Assembly (NCBI GenBank): GCA_015501595.1
Contig: JADNRX010000356.1
Location: forward strand, 1-55,653
Direction: 5' to 3'
From: Hymenopellis radicata
Lineage: Eukaryota; Basidiomycota; Agaricomycetes; Agaricales; Physalacriaceae
DNA length: 55,653 nucleotides
Under the pieces are notes generated by a model that made no database searches, was not told where the DNA came from, and worked only from the letters and a program-made list of their open reading frames with translations. The translations under genes and the position numbers were made by a program. This document shows positions 23,158 through 34,420 of the stretch, in pieces; position 1 is the stretch's first letter, and each line of letters begins with the position of its first letter.

Positions 23158-23393
23158 CGACCTCCCGCATTCTGAGCAAAATAACAACATATCAGCAGTG
23201 AAGCCTCGCCAAAGCTGTATTGATACCTATATAACATACAATACGATCCCGAAGCCTGTGGGTAACGTAGAAGTTTACCAGACCAGTTGCTCCATCACGC
23301 TACCCGGATAATATTCGAAGGAGCCGTGTCCCGATAGGTCGGGAAGTGAGTTAACTACAAATCGCAATACATGGGCGAAAACCGCGCGAGAGC

Positions 23394-23635
23394 ATGGTCA
23401 GTCTGGATATGCTTTTTTCTTCGTTATCTCATGGCGCCAACGCGCACAGTCATCAGGACAGAGAAACATACGTGCTTCGAACATCATAGGATTGGTCAAC
23501 AGAGTATATAACAAAGTGGAAATTCTCGTCATGAAAAGCAGTATGAGAAGCGACGTGCTACCCGGTGATTTGGAGCAAGGCCGCCGACCATCAGTCGAAG
23601 GCTCCGTCGGTGTTGAAGAATGCTTAAGAAACATT
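23394..23635 (+). repeat. Direct repeat block, copy 1
   Basis: From GGTCAGTCTGGATATG to the GAAGAATGCTTAA segment, this block matches 24238-24462 in the same orientation at roughly 80 percent by eye. Both copies keep GACCATCAGTCGAAGGCTC. Minus-strand frames are open in copy 1 but broken in copy 2. No product is recognised. Confidence 0.65.
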
Positions 23636-23990
23636 CGTGTAATGGGTACACGACAGTCGAGGTTAGGCAGCGATACGGTCAGGGTAGTGCGGACGAGCTG
23701 ATGAGAGTAATCCAGCGACATGTGGCCTTGCCGGCCGGGCGTCTGGGTTCAAGGGCTAAAAAAGAGTCAGAGAGAGGTAAGAATTGAACGGAAGAACGCG
23801 ACGTACCGTGGGACATGTCAAGGCGTTGTTAACACATACGCTGCGTGCATACATTGGTGGCACCGGTGGGAGCCAAGGGAGCAAGAGGTGGGACGCATTG
23901 GGCAGGCCGCAGATCCGGGAGGGAGGAAGCAAAGAAGTTAACGATTGCTTCGGAGTTCGAAAAATCCTAACCGAACATGCACGCGGGCGC

Positions 23991-24146
23991 ATTCATTCTT
24001 CGTAGTTCATTGTTGGGCGTGGGAAGGAAATTGAAATTGAGGCGGCGTGGTGGCGGGAGTCAAGTGCTGAGGCGAATCGCGGCGCGTCAAGTGACGGTGA
24101 CGATCACATGATCGTTATCCGTGACATCACTGCTTGCGTGTTTTTG
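23991..24146 (-). pseudogene. Truncated duplicate of the ku70 5' end and promoter
   Basis: The segment matches 20360-20520, the first codons of ku70 and its promoter, in the same orientation. Shared landmarks are the ATG context, GGTGGCGGGAGTCAAGTG and ATCCGTGACATCACTGCTTG. The copied start codon is kept but is followed by only about four codons before a stop, so no Ku70 protein can be made from it. It may still carry promoter activity directed leftwards. Confidence 0.75.
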
Positions 24147-24237
24147 CTCTTCGTTTATTCCCTCCTGGCCGGTCTGATATGCTTCTCTTCGTATGTCTTC
24201 AACCCAGTATAGTCGCTTTGCGACTTGTACGCGACGC

Positions 24238-24462
24238 GCACGGTCAGTATGGATACCTTTTCCTTCGTTATCTCATGTTGCTAACGTGAACAGGTCATGC
24301 GTGATCCGAATACAATAGGATTGTTCAACAGAGCGTACAGCAAAGTTCAAATTCTCGTCATAAAAAGCAGTATAAGACGCGTCGTGCTCCCCGGTCATTT
24401 GGAGCGAGGCGGCCGACCATCAGTCGAAGGCTCTGTCGGTGTTGAAGAATGCTTAACGGTTC
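24238..24462 (+). repeat. Direct repeat block, copy 2
   Basis: Partner of 23394-23635. It begins about 90 bp after the ku70 promoter copy, so the two duplicated pieces are close neighbours here but not at their sources. Confidence 0.65.
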
Positions 24463-25086
24463 GTGAATACAAATTATACAACTTCAGACAAGGACGAACC
24501 ATCAGGCCCTGGACCTTACGACCCACGTTGACTATAGCAGCTTTCGCGCGAGTGGCGGTCGTCGCCTCCACTATCACAGATTCTTCCATGTCCGACATAA
24601 CAGACATTGTGGATGCATATGATGCCTACATGTTATTCAGCACACGGCTGACTCAAGTGTAAAGTCTGCTCACCTTGCGCAGGCTAATAGCAGATGCGTT
24701 ACAGTTACTTGCAGGCGTGTTCATGGCGAAAGGGTGTAGGCCACAGGTCGAGTCTCACCCCTTTAAATATGAAAGGAGGAAAGCGCCATTGTCGTTACGA
24801 CAATTACTTCGTTAGGACCGTCACTTTGCTCAAGCCCCTGATGAATTGTTCTCTCTGCACTTTGCGGGTGGCTTTTTGTGTGGATGAATACTTTGCTATT
24901 GTATCGGCCCAAGTGTGGACGGCTCAAGCAATGATCGCTCCGATCATTGGTACAATCATGTCGTGTGGCCATAGACAATGGCGGTGGTCGATGGCGCGCT
25001 GCGGTGATATAAAGGTCAAACATTCCTGCGCGTCGCCGTTAATCTACGACCTCATTGCCACCCTAGAAACAGCATTCTCAGCCTTC

Positions 25087-25803
25087 ATGAATTACATGGA
25101 CCAACACCGATTGGACAGTATGAACGAACAGCGTTACGATCCAAGGCGCAGGGTTCGTATCTTGCCGTGCACCTCTCATTTCCTGAGTTCTAATTTCTTT
25201 CTCTCTAGTCGCCGCGTCCAACTATCTCCGAGAGAGATCTGCCCAGGGAGGCTGACATCACCGATTCGACGAGCGAAGGCTTTGTGCTCGCGTCCTCGGC
25301 TTCGTTGTACAGCCAATGTTCGAGCTTCGCGCAAATTCCGTCCCCGTCTGCCCTCCCCGTCTGTCACCGGCTCCGCACTGCGATTGCGCCGAGTGCCCGT
25401 GCCTAGCACCAACATAGAACTGGAGGATCTCATTGACAAGCGTCTACGCGCCATGGTACGGCTAGAGGACTATGAAAAGATCCTCTCGGACGACCCCGCA
25501 AAGTTTATGCCACGACCGAGCGTTATGGATGGTCAGAGATTTGATCCCTCCTTGAGAAGACAGCCCAGCGCCGAGCATGATCATGAGTCTGAGGTTAGTT
25601 GTGGCTTCCAACCTCGATCTGCATGCTGATATACGTTACGCGTTTTGTAGACGTCAGATGGAGATTCCCTCGTTGAGATTGATCTGTCTGAGGACGTATC
25701 TAGGTTTGATTCGGAGAGCACCAACCATCATCTCGAGGGAAGCTTCTTCCAGGAAGGTGTGGCGAAGGTCAAGGTTTACCTTAGTGGGCGCAAGCTTGCA
25801 TGA
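25087..25803 (+). CDS. Uncharacterised small protein
   Basis: I do not recognise this gene. A consistent four-exon model exists. The start at 25087 (MNYMDQHRLDSMNEQRYDP) is preceded by a TATA-like box about 80 bp upstream. A 54-nt intron ending CTCTAG leads to 'SPRPTISERDLPREADI'. A second intron of about 67 nt (GTCCCC...CCTAG) joins 'SSFAQIP' to 'TNIELEDLIDKRLRAMV'. A third ends TTTGTAG before 'TSDGDSLVEIDLSEDVSRF', and the protein ends 'KVYLSGRKLA' at 25803. Every junction is in phase, which supports a real gene. The protein is about 190 residues, hydrophilic, Ser- and Asp/Glu-rich, without signal peptide or membrane segment. A longer upstream frame to 24694 exists but looks non-coding. Confidence 0.5.
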
Positions 25804-25944
25804 CTATCTCCAACGTTGCCACAATCGGCCGAAAGGTACGATGGCATCCCGAATGTCATGTTTAATTTATTGTTGTACGGTATGATAGGTAGGGTATCAA
25901 ATATGTGAATAGTAAGGAATATGGGTACATAGACGAGTAAAAAT

Positions 25945-27643
25945 TCATCCTGTTTTCGTCTTGAGGTTCTTCCAGAACAACATGAATAGTATCGCACCAA
26001 TCCCAGCAATTGCGATCTCAAGGCCCGCGTAATTTAACATACCGACACTGAACCCGCTCCCTCCCCAAACAGCACCTGAGACTCTACCGGTGTAGTTACT
26101 GTATTGAATCGCAAGAGACGTCCGCCCATTCCACTCCTGTGGAAGTTGTTTACTGAGCAAGCTCACGGTCACGGTACTCGCAAGGTTGAAGCCTAGAGCT
26201 ACAAGCCACCAGCATGCAAATACGCTACCATATGTTATGCGGTTGGCAGCCAGGAGACCGGTGAACGTGACGAGACCGATGACTCCGATGGACACGCCAG
26301 TGAGGAGTATATGCCGGTCCTGAATACGACGGGCGAGGAACAGGTTCATCATCAAGAAGGGAAGGTCGTTATTCCCCCGAGTGCGATGAAGTTGCCGGCC
26401 CCGAACGGCGAAAGCTGTAGTCTATGTTCGCCGGCAGTAAATACAGGTATGTTTGATTCCCAAGCGCCTATCGATGATAAGGCTTTGCAAGACGGAGCGA
26501 CGGAAGACAAACCGAGAATGAAGAAGCAGGTCATCGCGAACCAGCACATGCAGATGACGACCCCCCATTGCGCTGAAGACATGGTACGTTGCGGTAAAGG
26601 TACCAGAGTCTCGTCCGAGCCATATTTCTCGGAAGAATTGTCGCCGGGTGAACTGTCGACTGACATCTGTCTTGCCACAGAAGGGTGAATTGAAGAAGTG
26701 GATGGATGGGGAAGGTCTTCGACATCCTCGAACCACACGTAGACACATATCCAGAAGGCAATCCAGACCCCAGCCATAATCCACCCAGGGCTCGTATATC
26801 CGTTGAAGACCTCGTTGGCGAATCCGACTTTGGTAAGAAGACCACCAAAAAATGGACCTGCGCTCATACCCAGACCTGCCAAAAACGGCGTTTTGAGTCT
26901 GCGTGGACATACTAAACGACAAGGTACACACCTTGGCCGAGGACGAGGCATCCGGCTAGGGTCGTACGTTGGCGAATACCCACTATTCGGCCGTCTGAGC
27001 AGTAGCGCTTGCAATACATCCACCTATTTCATTTACTTAGAACGTTACCGGGAGATGAATGTCAATTAAACGTACATGGAAAATGCCAGCCCACTGACAA
27101 TTCGGCCGATAAGAATAAGATAGAGGAACTTGGCCTTGTACGCCAGGGCATACAGAATATGGCCAACAATAGAGGCGCCACAACTGACGTGAAGAGGAAG
27201 TTTGTAGTGGCCTGTGAACATGAACTTCATAAACGAGTCCCCGAAAGAGCCGAGGGCTACATACCATGGTCAAATTTCATCATCGGTAGGAGAGCCAGAC
27301 CAGAAAAGACTGTTGGAATGCCGATAACAATCCCAGAGAACGTCGAGTCTCCACCAAGGTACTTGGCGTACTCGTTTGACGAGGACACGATGATGAAAAA
27401 TGATATCTGTGAGGCGATAAGCATGCGTTCCTAGACCGCTGGAGCCGCTGCGGTCAGACCTGTAATAACAAGTTGGCGGCCAATATAATCATCATTGACG
27501 CCGTCTTCGGAAGCTTGAGTTCCTCGTCGCATTGGAGGACAGACTGTCCCCCGAGTCTGAGGCCAAACATCAGGATATTCGGTGATAGACGACGCCCATA
27601 TATGTAAAAGAGAGAGCCGGCTGCGCCGTGTTAGGGCTGGCAT
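25945..27643 (-). pseudogene. MFS transporter, apparently damaged
   Basis: Minus-strand exons read like a 12-helix major facilitator. An N-terminal stretch 'DGVNDDYIGRQLVITGLTA' is followed by 'ERMLIASQISFFIIVSSS', 'GIVIGIPTVFSGLALLPMM', 'AGLGMSAGPFFGGLLTKVG', 'GWIMAGVWIAFWICVYVWF', 'GVVICMCWFAMTCFFILGL', 'SPFGAGNFIALGGITTFP', 'ILLTGVSIGVIGLVTFTGL' and a C-terminus 'NLKTKTG' (stop 25945). It resembles the fungal MFS family that includes SPX-MFS proteins. Two problems appear: an in-frame TAG at 27431-27433 between helices, and a frame change at 26356-26365 in the loop before 'FLMMNLFLARRIQDRH'. The TAG could be removed by a very short intron, and the frame change may be a consensus error. The start is uncertain. 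The substrate is unknown. Confidence 0.6.
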
Positions 27644-28456
27644 TGAAAAGCATGGTGCTACTTCATGATGAGGGACCTGAGTAGTTACTAAAGTGCATGT
27701 GGTGGTCGACTGGCAATCATGACAATGCCGAGGCAAGGCCGGCAGGCGCGGGTATCCCCGCCGCGCTCTTTCTTCTTAACCACCATGAATTCGTTTCCAA
27801 GCCCTGTACGTCTGTACGTCCGACTTGCTCAAGGAAAACACGAGGCGATGTGTGCATAAATTCATGCTACCCCTTCCCCGTTTCATTTCTGGTCACTTTC
27901 CGAACAGTAATCCTTTTATTATTCCAAGTGTCATCATGTCGTGCGCGCCTTATCATGTGTCATGTCCCAGACGCGGCGGCGCTTACATACGTCTCTCTAG
28001 GTTTCCGCGGATCACAGTTATCTGAACTCGTCGGTCATTAAGCGACGCACAGTGATTGCCCTGCATCGTTTGCCATCACAGGCTTTCTGAAGTCACTACT
28101 GACGTCTAAATCGTCCTTCGAGATTAATGGCACTGACCTGGCTTGAAGAATGTTCATCTTCCATGCTTTGTGCGTCTGGGTCGCAACATAATTGAAGTAT
28201 GTCTGGCGTTCTGTCTAGGCATACGCTCGGCGTCTTGAAGTGCGTGATATCCAATACTTCTGGACTCCGAGGGATTCCTAGTTCCTACTGATTTTGTGTT
28301 GCTCACCTGGGTTATTCCCTGACCTCGCTACATCTTTCAGGTCTAGACACCGCGGAAGATGAAGAAACCTTGAGCGCGAATAAGGAGTGCGAGAGAACAA
28401 TTACTCGTATATAAGGACGTGCCTTCTGACCACTACGCCGTTCAACAAGACCTACT
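27644..28456. other. Intergenic region MFS / D-amino-acid oxidase
   Basis: About 810 bp between divergent genes. No coding region, RNA or repeat is recognised. Confidence 0.5.
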
Positions 28457-30072
28457 ATGTCTCTCGCATTCACTCCCAATTTCTTTTTGACTCGCGTCGG
28501 TGATGATCTTGTGCTTCATAGAGGTCAACCTCGCACTGGTGCTAGCGGCATTCGTAAAAAGAGAGTTCTGGTGATCGGTGGTGGCGTCACAGGGTTCACT
28601 GTATGTTCAATCTCTTCCGAATGACTTCTTCACGCCTAAATATGCTTCATATAGACGGCCTGGGCACTATTAGACGCGGGCTACGACGTGACGATCGTCG
28701 CAGAGCGTTGGGCAGATCCCAAAAACCGCATTACGTCTCAGATCGCGGGAGCACTGTACGTGTCATTAAATAGTCTGGTAGATACTTCTGAAACTCGTTT
28801 CTTCAGATGGGAATGGCCGCCTGCGGTCTGCGGGAAACACACAGATGTAAGGAGCTCTTCGTTGAATGAAGTTCGAAACACTCATCCGTTTCAGGTTATC
28901 TCGCTTCACAACTCCAAACGCTGGTGCATGACCTCTTATCGAATTTTCGATAAGCTGCAGCAGATGATGCCTCCAGAAGATTACTTTGATCACGGTGTTC
29001 GCATGCGCCTGGCCAATTTCTTTTTCGATGAGGTGCTGGAAAATATGCCTGATTGTGGCCAACTGGACAAATGGCTAGAAATTTCATCGCAGCCTGATGT
29101 ATGATTACCTGCTCGCTCTCTCCTTGTATTCATCGTTTCCTTACAGATTCGATGCGTACGACGCGACCCAAGACTGATCAAGTCGCACGCCGTTAACCAG
29201 AAAGCGGGTGTCGTTGATTCGTATCAACATCTCGCTCCTATAATTGACACAGACGTGTATATGAACTGGCTTCGGTTTGTTCTACGATGCAAAGGCGCTG
29301 TCATGCATACTAGGCGAATCGAAGGCGATCTACTCGACTTGGAGGATGATCTCTTGGTGGAGTACGACGCCGACGTGATCGTTAACGCGACTGGCCTCGC
29401 TGGATTCGACCTCGCCGGAGATAAAACGGTCTATCCTCTTCGCGGCGCGTTGATTCGTGTTGTCAATGACGGAAAGATGTTTCCTCAAGTAAGAGAAGCG
29501 CTTGCAGTCACTCACGATGATACACGTGGCGAGGACGAAGACATCGTGTTCATCGTTCCCAGAAAACGATACGACCCTCATTCTTGGTGGTATGTTCTTT
29601 TTTGCGGATTCCTGCAGTCTTATTCACGAGCCGATCATAGGTCTCGCGCAACCCCACCGGTACGACCTTGATCTTACTTTGGATAGCCCAGAAATCAAGC
29701 GTATGAGAGAGCGGTGTAATAACTTCGTTCCCGGCTTGGAGAACGCCAAATATGACCCTGACGCCCCGCTTGTCCAAGGTCTCCGTCCTTTCAGAGGGTC
29801 AAATGTCAGGGTTGAGCGGGAGTTACGCCTTCGAAAGGACGGGACGATCAGCCGAATTGTCCATTCATATGGCCAGGGTGGCGCAGGATTTTCGCTTTCT
29901 TTTGGATGCGCGAACGATGTATGTGTCCGCACGCAACCACACGTTAACCCACTGATGTAATGCAACGCAGATCTTGTATTTGATCGACGAGTTGGAAAAG
30001 AATATGCCGCCTGCGAAGATGGGGACGAACGGAGTCATTCGGTCCAGGATTGAGGAGCAGTCTCACCTCTGA
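28457..30072 (+). CDS. D-amino-acid oxidase (FAD-dependent)
   Basis: The start at 28457 gives MSLAFTPNFFLTRVGDDLV, then 'RVLVIGGGVTGFT' (the GxGxxG FAD site), spliced to 'TAWALLDAGYDVTIVAE' and 'RITSQIAGAL' plus 'WEWPPAVCG', the DAAO signature region. 'DADVIVNATGLAGFDLAGD' and 'YPLRGALIRVVND' follow, and the C-terminal 'ISRIVHSYGQGGAGFSLSFG' contains the conserved HSYGxGGxG motif. The last exon ends 'EEQSHL' at 30072. SHL is a recognised variant of the peroxisomal PTS1 tripeptide, which fits peroxisomal DAAO. The enzyme converts D-amino acids to keto acids with H2O2 release. The frame shifts at the AAAA run 29563-29566 (one A too many for 'VPRNDTTLILGG'). A sequence error is as likely as true inactivation. 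Confidence 0.87.
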
Positions 30073-30998
30073 GTTCCTGCTTGAACAATCAGCGATTATA
30101 TACCCGGTGGGATTATCGTTCATATATCTCGTGCTGTCTGTTATTTCTTCTTATTCCGGCTACATCATCAAACTTCTTGCTAGAGACAATTTAGATTTAG
30201 TTCGTCCTTGAATTTACTCAACTTAGTTAACATAAAAGTCCTCGGAAATCATGCATATCAGCTCATTCAGTCTTACCCACATATCCATGGCCACTTGCAA
30301 TCCGGGGTCGACTGTGATCCTTGACCTGAGGTTGAGACGCCGAACTCCCCTCTCGCAGGCGCTCCAGTTACAACTTCTACTTACTCTGGTATTGATTGAC
30401 GTTCACCGGTATCCTCTTGGTAGGTAAGGCGTGTTATTGTAGTCGTCAGAGACGGGGAGCAACTAAATAAGATCTTGTGCCGCCGGGACTGGTTATCCGA
30501 ATCGATGAACGTTGGCGGTCGACTTATTTTAAGACACCGGCGACAGGCACACGAACTGCGATCAATACTCTTTCACCCTTCTTCCAACGTCCAACCAAAT
30601 GGACTATGTCTTGGATCCCTTTTACTGTGACTACACAATCCTCCGGCTAAAAACTCAGCACTCCAAGTGGTATGTACATCCGAGTATCCGAAAATTGAAA
30701 TTTCGACTATGTTGGACGACCACACTCTCCGACGTTGCAAGAGTTCAAAAATAGCGACGAACGTTCAGCATCCTTTTGCACTCTGCATTTGAAAGAGCAG
30801 ATGTCGCCAATGCCTTATCTTGCACGTTTTTTGGCCTTTAGACGGCAATTACTAGCAGCGCACACGACCATCCTAGCTAAGCCGTGGCAGACACCCCTGC
30901 TAGCTCACGTCTTCTCCGGTTCACGTGCGTCGACGGAATGCATAAAGGGCTGATGATACGCCATCACAACAAGCTTCCCGTTCTCCCCTCTTACGACC
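30073..30998. other. Intergenic region DAAO / GIT1-type transporter
   Basis: About 925 bp. It must hold the DAAO terminator and the transporter promoter. Open frames at 30735-30953 and similar show no resemblance to known families. Nothing else is seen. Confidence 0.5.
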
Positions 30999-33344
30999 AT
31001 GGAGTACGTAGCCCCGGACTTGAGTAAGGACGCCGCTTCCGAAGAGGAGAAAGACGTAGGCAAGAGCGAGGCGCAGGCGGTCGTGGAGACCTCAAAAGAG
31101 TCTATGAGCGCCTTCTTCACGATTCTCGCTGCTGCGTTTGGTCTGATAAGCGATGGATGTGTGTTTTCTTGCTTTCCAAGCCTCAATGTTGACTTGATAC
31201 TAAGCCTGTCATGTAGATCAGAACAATCTGATGACGATGTCAAACGTGAACAACATGTGGTGCATATTCGACTCGCTTGGTTTACTCGATCCTTCGTAGG
31301 TCGTCTTCAAGAAGCTCTATCCGGACACGTACACATCCCCTGTATCTACCAGGGTGTCGAACGCGCTTCTTGTCGGTACGTCTTTATACGTTCTGACCCA
31401 CAGCAACATTCAATGTTTTCCAGGTGCTGTCCTGGGTCAGGTCTCTGTCGGTCTGATATGTGACCGCATCGGCAGAAAAGTCGCGTTGGTTGCGACGACG
31501 GCGCTCATTGTGGTGGGCGCGATTCTGGGCACGGCTGCCCACGCGAATACGCCTGCTGGTTTGTTTTGGTTCTTGACTGTGGCGCGGTACGTCTGAACCA
31601 CGTCCTACGCGCGCGCGCGAGTATTACCGGTGTATCTAGCGGCATAACTGGTGTTGTACGAACATGATTCGTCGAAAATGCTTTGTTCTGAACATCATGG
31701 CAGGGCGTCGGTGGAGAGTATCCGGCTTCTTCGACGAGTGCGTCCGAAGCTGCGAATGAAAAGATGATCAAGCGACGAGGACCAGGTAACGCTACCTTCA
31801 ACAGTTCAAGCAACGTCTTTCTCATCTTCCACAGTGTTCATCATGGTCACAAATTTCGTTCTCTCAGTATGTGTCTAGAGTACCACCAGGTGCAATGGTC
31901 TGACGAAGCGTACTATTAGTTCGGAGGCCCTTTAGCCATCTCCGTCTTCCTGATCGTTCTTTCGGCGGCTGGAGAGAACCATCTCCCCACGGTCTGGCGC
32001 GTGTGTTTCGGAATCGGTGTCATTCTCCCGTTGACAGTGTTCTACTTCCGACTTCGCATGTTGAGCTCAAAGCTGTATCGCAAAGGAGCTATCAAGCGTA
32101 AGTCTCGTGCTCAACGCCATAGTGCACTCATTAAATGGTGTTCGCTCATAGATCGCGTTCCGTATACATTGATCATCAAGCGTTACTGGAAGACCTTAAT
32201 CGGAACCTGTGGCGCTTGGTACGTTTTTGTCCTCCACCGCTTATCGGTTTGCTCAGTTATCCGGCAGGTTCCTCTATGATTTCGTGCGTTAATGATGCCT
32301 ACCGTATGCATGATTTGCTGCTCACCACTAAGGGCCGTAGATCACATTCCCGAACGGGGTTTTCTCAGGTGTCATTATCTCGAGTGTCACCTCCTCCGGT
32401 GGAATTAAAGAGACTGCGGAATGGCAGCTGCTCCTGACTACTATCGCCCTCCCGGGTGTCTTCGTGTTCGTGTCACCCACTTCGCAATCTATATATTGAC
32501 GAATTCTGCTTATAGTGGCGCCTACCTTTGTGATATAATTGGGCGAAGGAACACTGTGCACACATTCTTGTATTATCTTAATACACTACTAACTAGTACA
32601 CAGATGATGATCGGATTCAGTGGATACCTTGTCTTCGGTCAGTGCTCACCAGTATGTTGATTGATCGTCTACATCTGACCGCATCGCAGGCTTGATTATT
32701 GGTCTCAGCTACGACAAGATCACCAAGATTGTCCCTCTCTTCATTGTTTTGTGAGTGTATGTAGTCAAAATCGGGTAGCATTGACTGATTTGGACTCATT
32801 AGTTACGGCCTCATGAATTCACTGGGCAACATGGTCTGTGTTTCCGCGCGCAGTCGAGTCGCAATTCCAACTTCATATAGGGCCCTGGTGACATGCTTGG
32901 TCTTGTCAGTGCCGAATCATTCCCCACATCCATTCGGTCTGTGGACTATCCCTTTCTGTCATGCAGCGTACTCAATTATCTGAGATAGAGGAACCTGCTA
33001 TGGTCTCTCCGCTGCCATAGGCAAGACTGGGGCAGCAGTCGGGACCCAAGCGTTTACACCGATACAAACCAATCTCGGAAAGAAGTACGTGTAGTAGACC
33101 TCAGTCGACGGTTTTTTTAACTCACTCCAGGTGGACCTTCATCATTGCTGCGATATGTGGCACCACCGGTGTGTTGGTGACCTATTTCTTCGTCCCCGAT
33201 AAAACGGGCGTGGATCTTGCGGATGATGATGCGGAGTTCATGAAGTATTTAGCTGACAATGGATGGGAGGGCGCTGTTGGCGAGGATGATGATGAGGTTT
33301 TGTTTAGGCATGACTTGAAGTCTTCATTAGACGAGAAGATGTAG
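30999..33344 (+). CDS. MFS transporter of the GIT1/PHO84 type
   Basis: The start at 30999 gives MEYVAPDLSKDAASEEEKD, a cytosolic acidic N-terminus, then 'SAFFTILAAAFGLISDGY', 'QNNLMTMSN' and 'VVFKKLYPDTYTSPVSTRV'. Transport motifs are 'ICDRIGRKVAL' (MFS motif A) and 'GVGGEYPASSTSASEAANE', characteristic of glycerophosphodiester/phosphate permeases related to yeast GIT1 and PHO84. Later exons contain 'YLCDIIGRRNT', 'ESFPTSIRGTCYGLSAAIG' and 'TGAAVGTQAFTPI', and the protein ends 'KSSLDEKM' at 33344. More than ten short introns were followed, all with GT..AG borders and kept frame. It is likely a plasma-membrane H+ symporter for glycerophosphoinositol, glycerophosphocholine or phosphate; which of these cannot be told. 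Confidence 0.82.
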
Positions 33345-33477
33345 GCGATGTAGGACGTATGGGTCAGTATCACGATAAGGTTTAGTCGCACTTACACAGC
33401 TGCATCATGCCGCGTGAAGTTGGCGTGAAGAGTATCGCTGGTTCAAACAAGTTATTAAAGATGACTCGCGTCACGGT

Positions 33478-33825
33478 TGCTGCATTCGTTACCATAACCA
33501 CTCGGTCATGGCGCCGTGCTGGATGGGAGCTGAGGACTTTAGGTGGTCTGCCAGTGAGAATATCCAGTCACTTGTTGATACTCACGGCAAGAATACAGAG
33601 GACATTCGATATGTCTTGCAATGCAGAGTTATACTTAGAGTTCATTGAGATGCACAGAGTGTCATCGAATACTTAAGTATGACTCTGATAACATTTTATC
33701 GGCAAAGTTTCCTATCTCCTCGCCCTCGAGGATCGTTCGCGTCAGCAGTAGATAAACGTCTGCAAGTGTGGCGCAGCGCAGCCTCGATCATTCCTGCTGC
33801 CTCCGAGTCGATCACATCTAAACGC
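33478..33825 (+). repeat. Direct repeat of about 340 bp, copy 1
   Basis: Matches 34087-34420. Shared landmarks, in order, are ATAACCACTCGGTCATGG, CACTTGTTGATACTCA, TCATCGAATACTTAAGTATG and AGATAAACGTCTG. Small indels separate the copies. Confidence 0.8.
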
Positions 33826-34013
33826 GTAAGTGCTTGCCGGGCTCGTCGCGTTTCTTTCGGACAGTTATGTCTGGGTCTGCTCATATTATATGGTGCTTAC
33901 GGTGTGAGCGAGTGATTGACGCTGCGTAAGAGTGTGTGGGCCCCAACTCGACCTGTGACTGATGATAACTATACATTCCAGAGGCCTACTCGGACTTTAA
34001 AGCGGGCTGTTTC

Positions 34014-34060
34014 GTTCTCACCAAGTGAGCGTTCTGCAGTCCTTTGCTTCCATACAAAAA
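34014..34060 (+). mobile_element. Fragment related to the poly(A)-tailed retroposon in the right arm
   Basis: GTTCTCACCAAGTGAGCG, followed by a CAGTCCTTTGCTTCC-like segment and then an A-rich end, matches the insertion at 51688-51750. No clear target duplication is visible around it, and it lies between the two direct repeats. Confidence 0.5.
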
Positions 34061-34086
34061 TTAATTCACGCCGTCCTCTTGCATAA

Positions 34087-34420
34087 TCCGTCACCATAAC
34101 CACTCGGTCATGGTGCCACGATGGATGGGAGCTGAGGAGGCCACTGAGAAGGTTACGTAGTATCAAACTCCGTAATCCCAATCACTTGTTGATACTCATC
34201 GCAAGAATACAGAGGACATTTGATATGTCTGTGCAACGCAGAGTTAGAGTTCATTGAGATGCACAGAGTATCATCGAATACTTAAGTATGACTCTGATAA
34301 CATTGCATCGCTAAGAATCCTTGCCTGCTCGTCATAGATAAACGTCTGTGTGGCGCTGGTGTGGCGCAGCAAGCGCAGTTGTGCCTCGATCATTCATGCT
34401 GCCTCGATCACATCGGTTGC
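34087..34420 (+). repeat. Direct repeat of about 340 bp, copy 2
   Basis: Partner of 33478-33825, same orientation, about 260 bp away. The two copies and the retroposon-like fragment between them suggest a segmental tandem duplication or a composite repeat. Confidence 0.8.

Larger units (their letters stand above)
23158..25086. other. Intergenic region with duplicated fragments
   Basis: About 1.9 kb. It holds two diverged copies of a block of roughly 230 bp and a copy of the ku70 5' end (both listed separately). A TATA-like GATATAAAGG lies at about 25006, 80 bp before the next gene. Open frames elsewhere are not supported by any family resemblance. Confidence 0.5.

Noticed and set aside
24730..24770. 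A possible tRNA or hairpin terminator (AAAGGGTG ... CACCCCTTT)
   Set aside because: It is a simple inverted repeat with a loop of about 24 nt and no tRNA arms; it lies in a non-coding region without a clear transcript.
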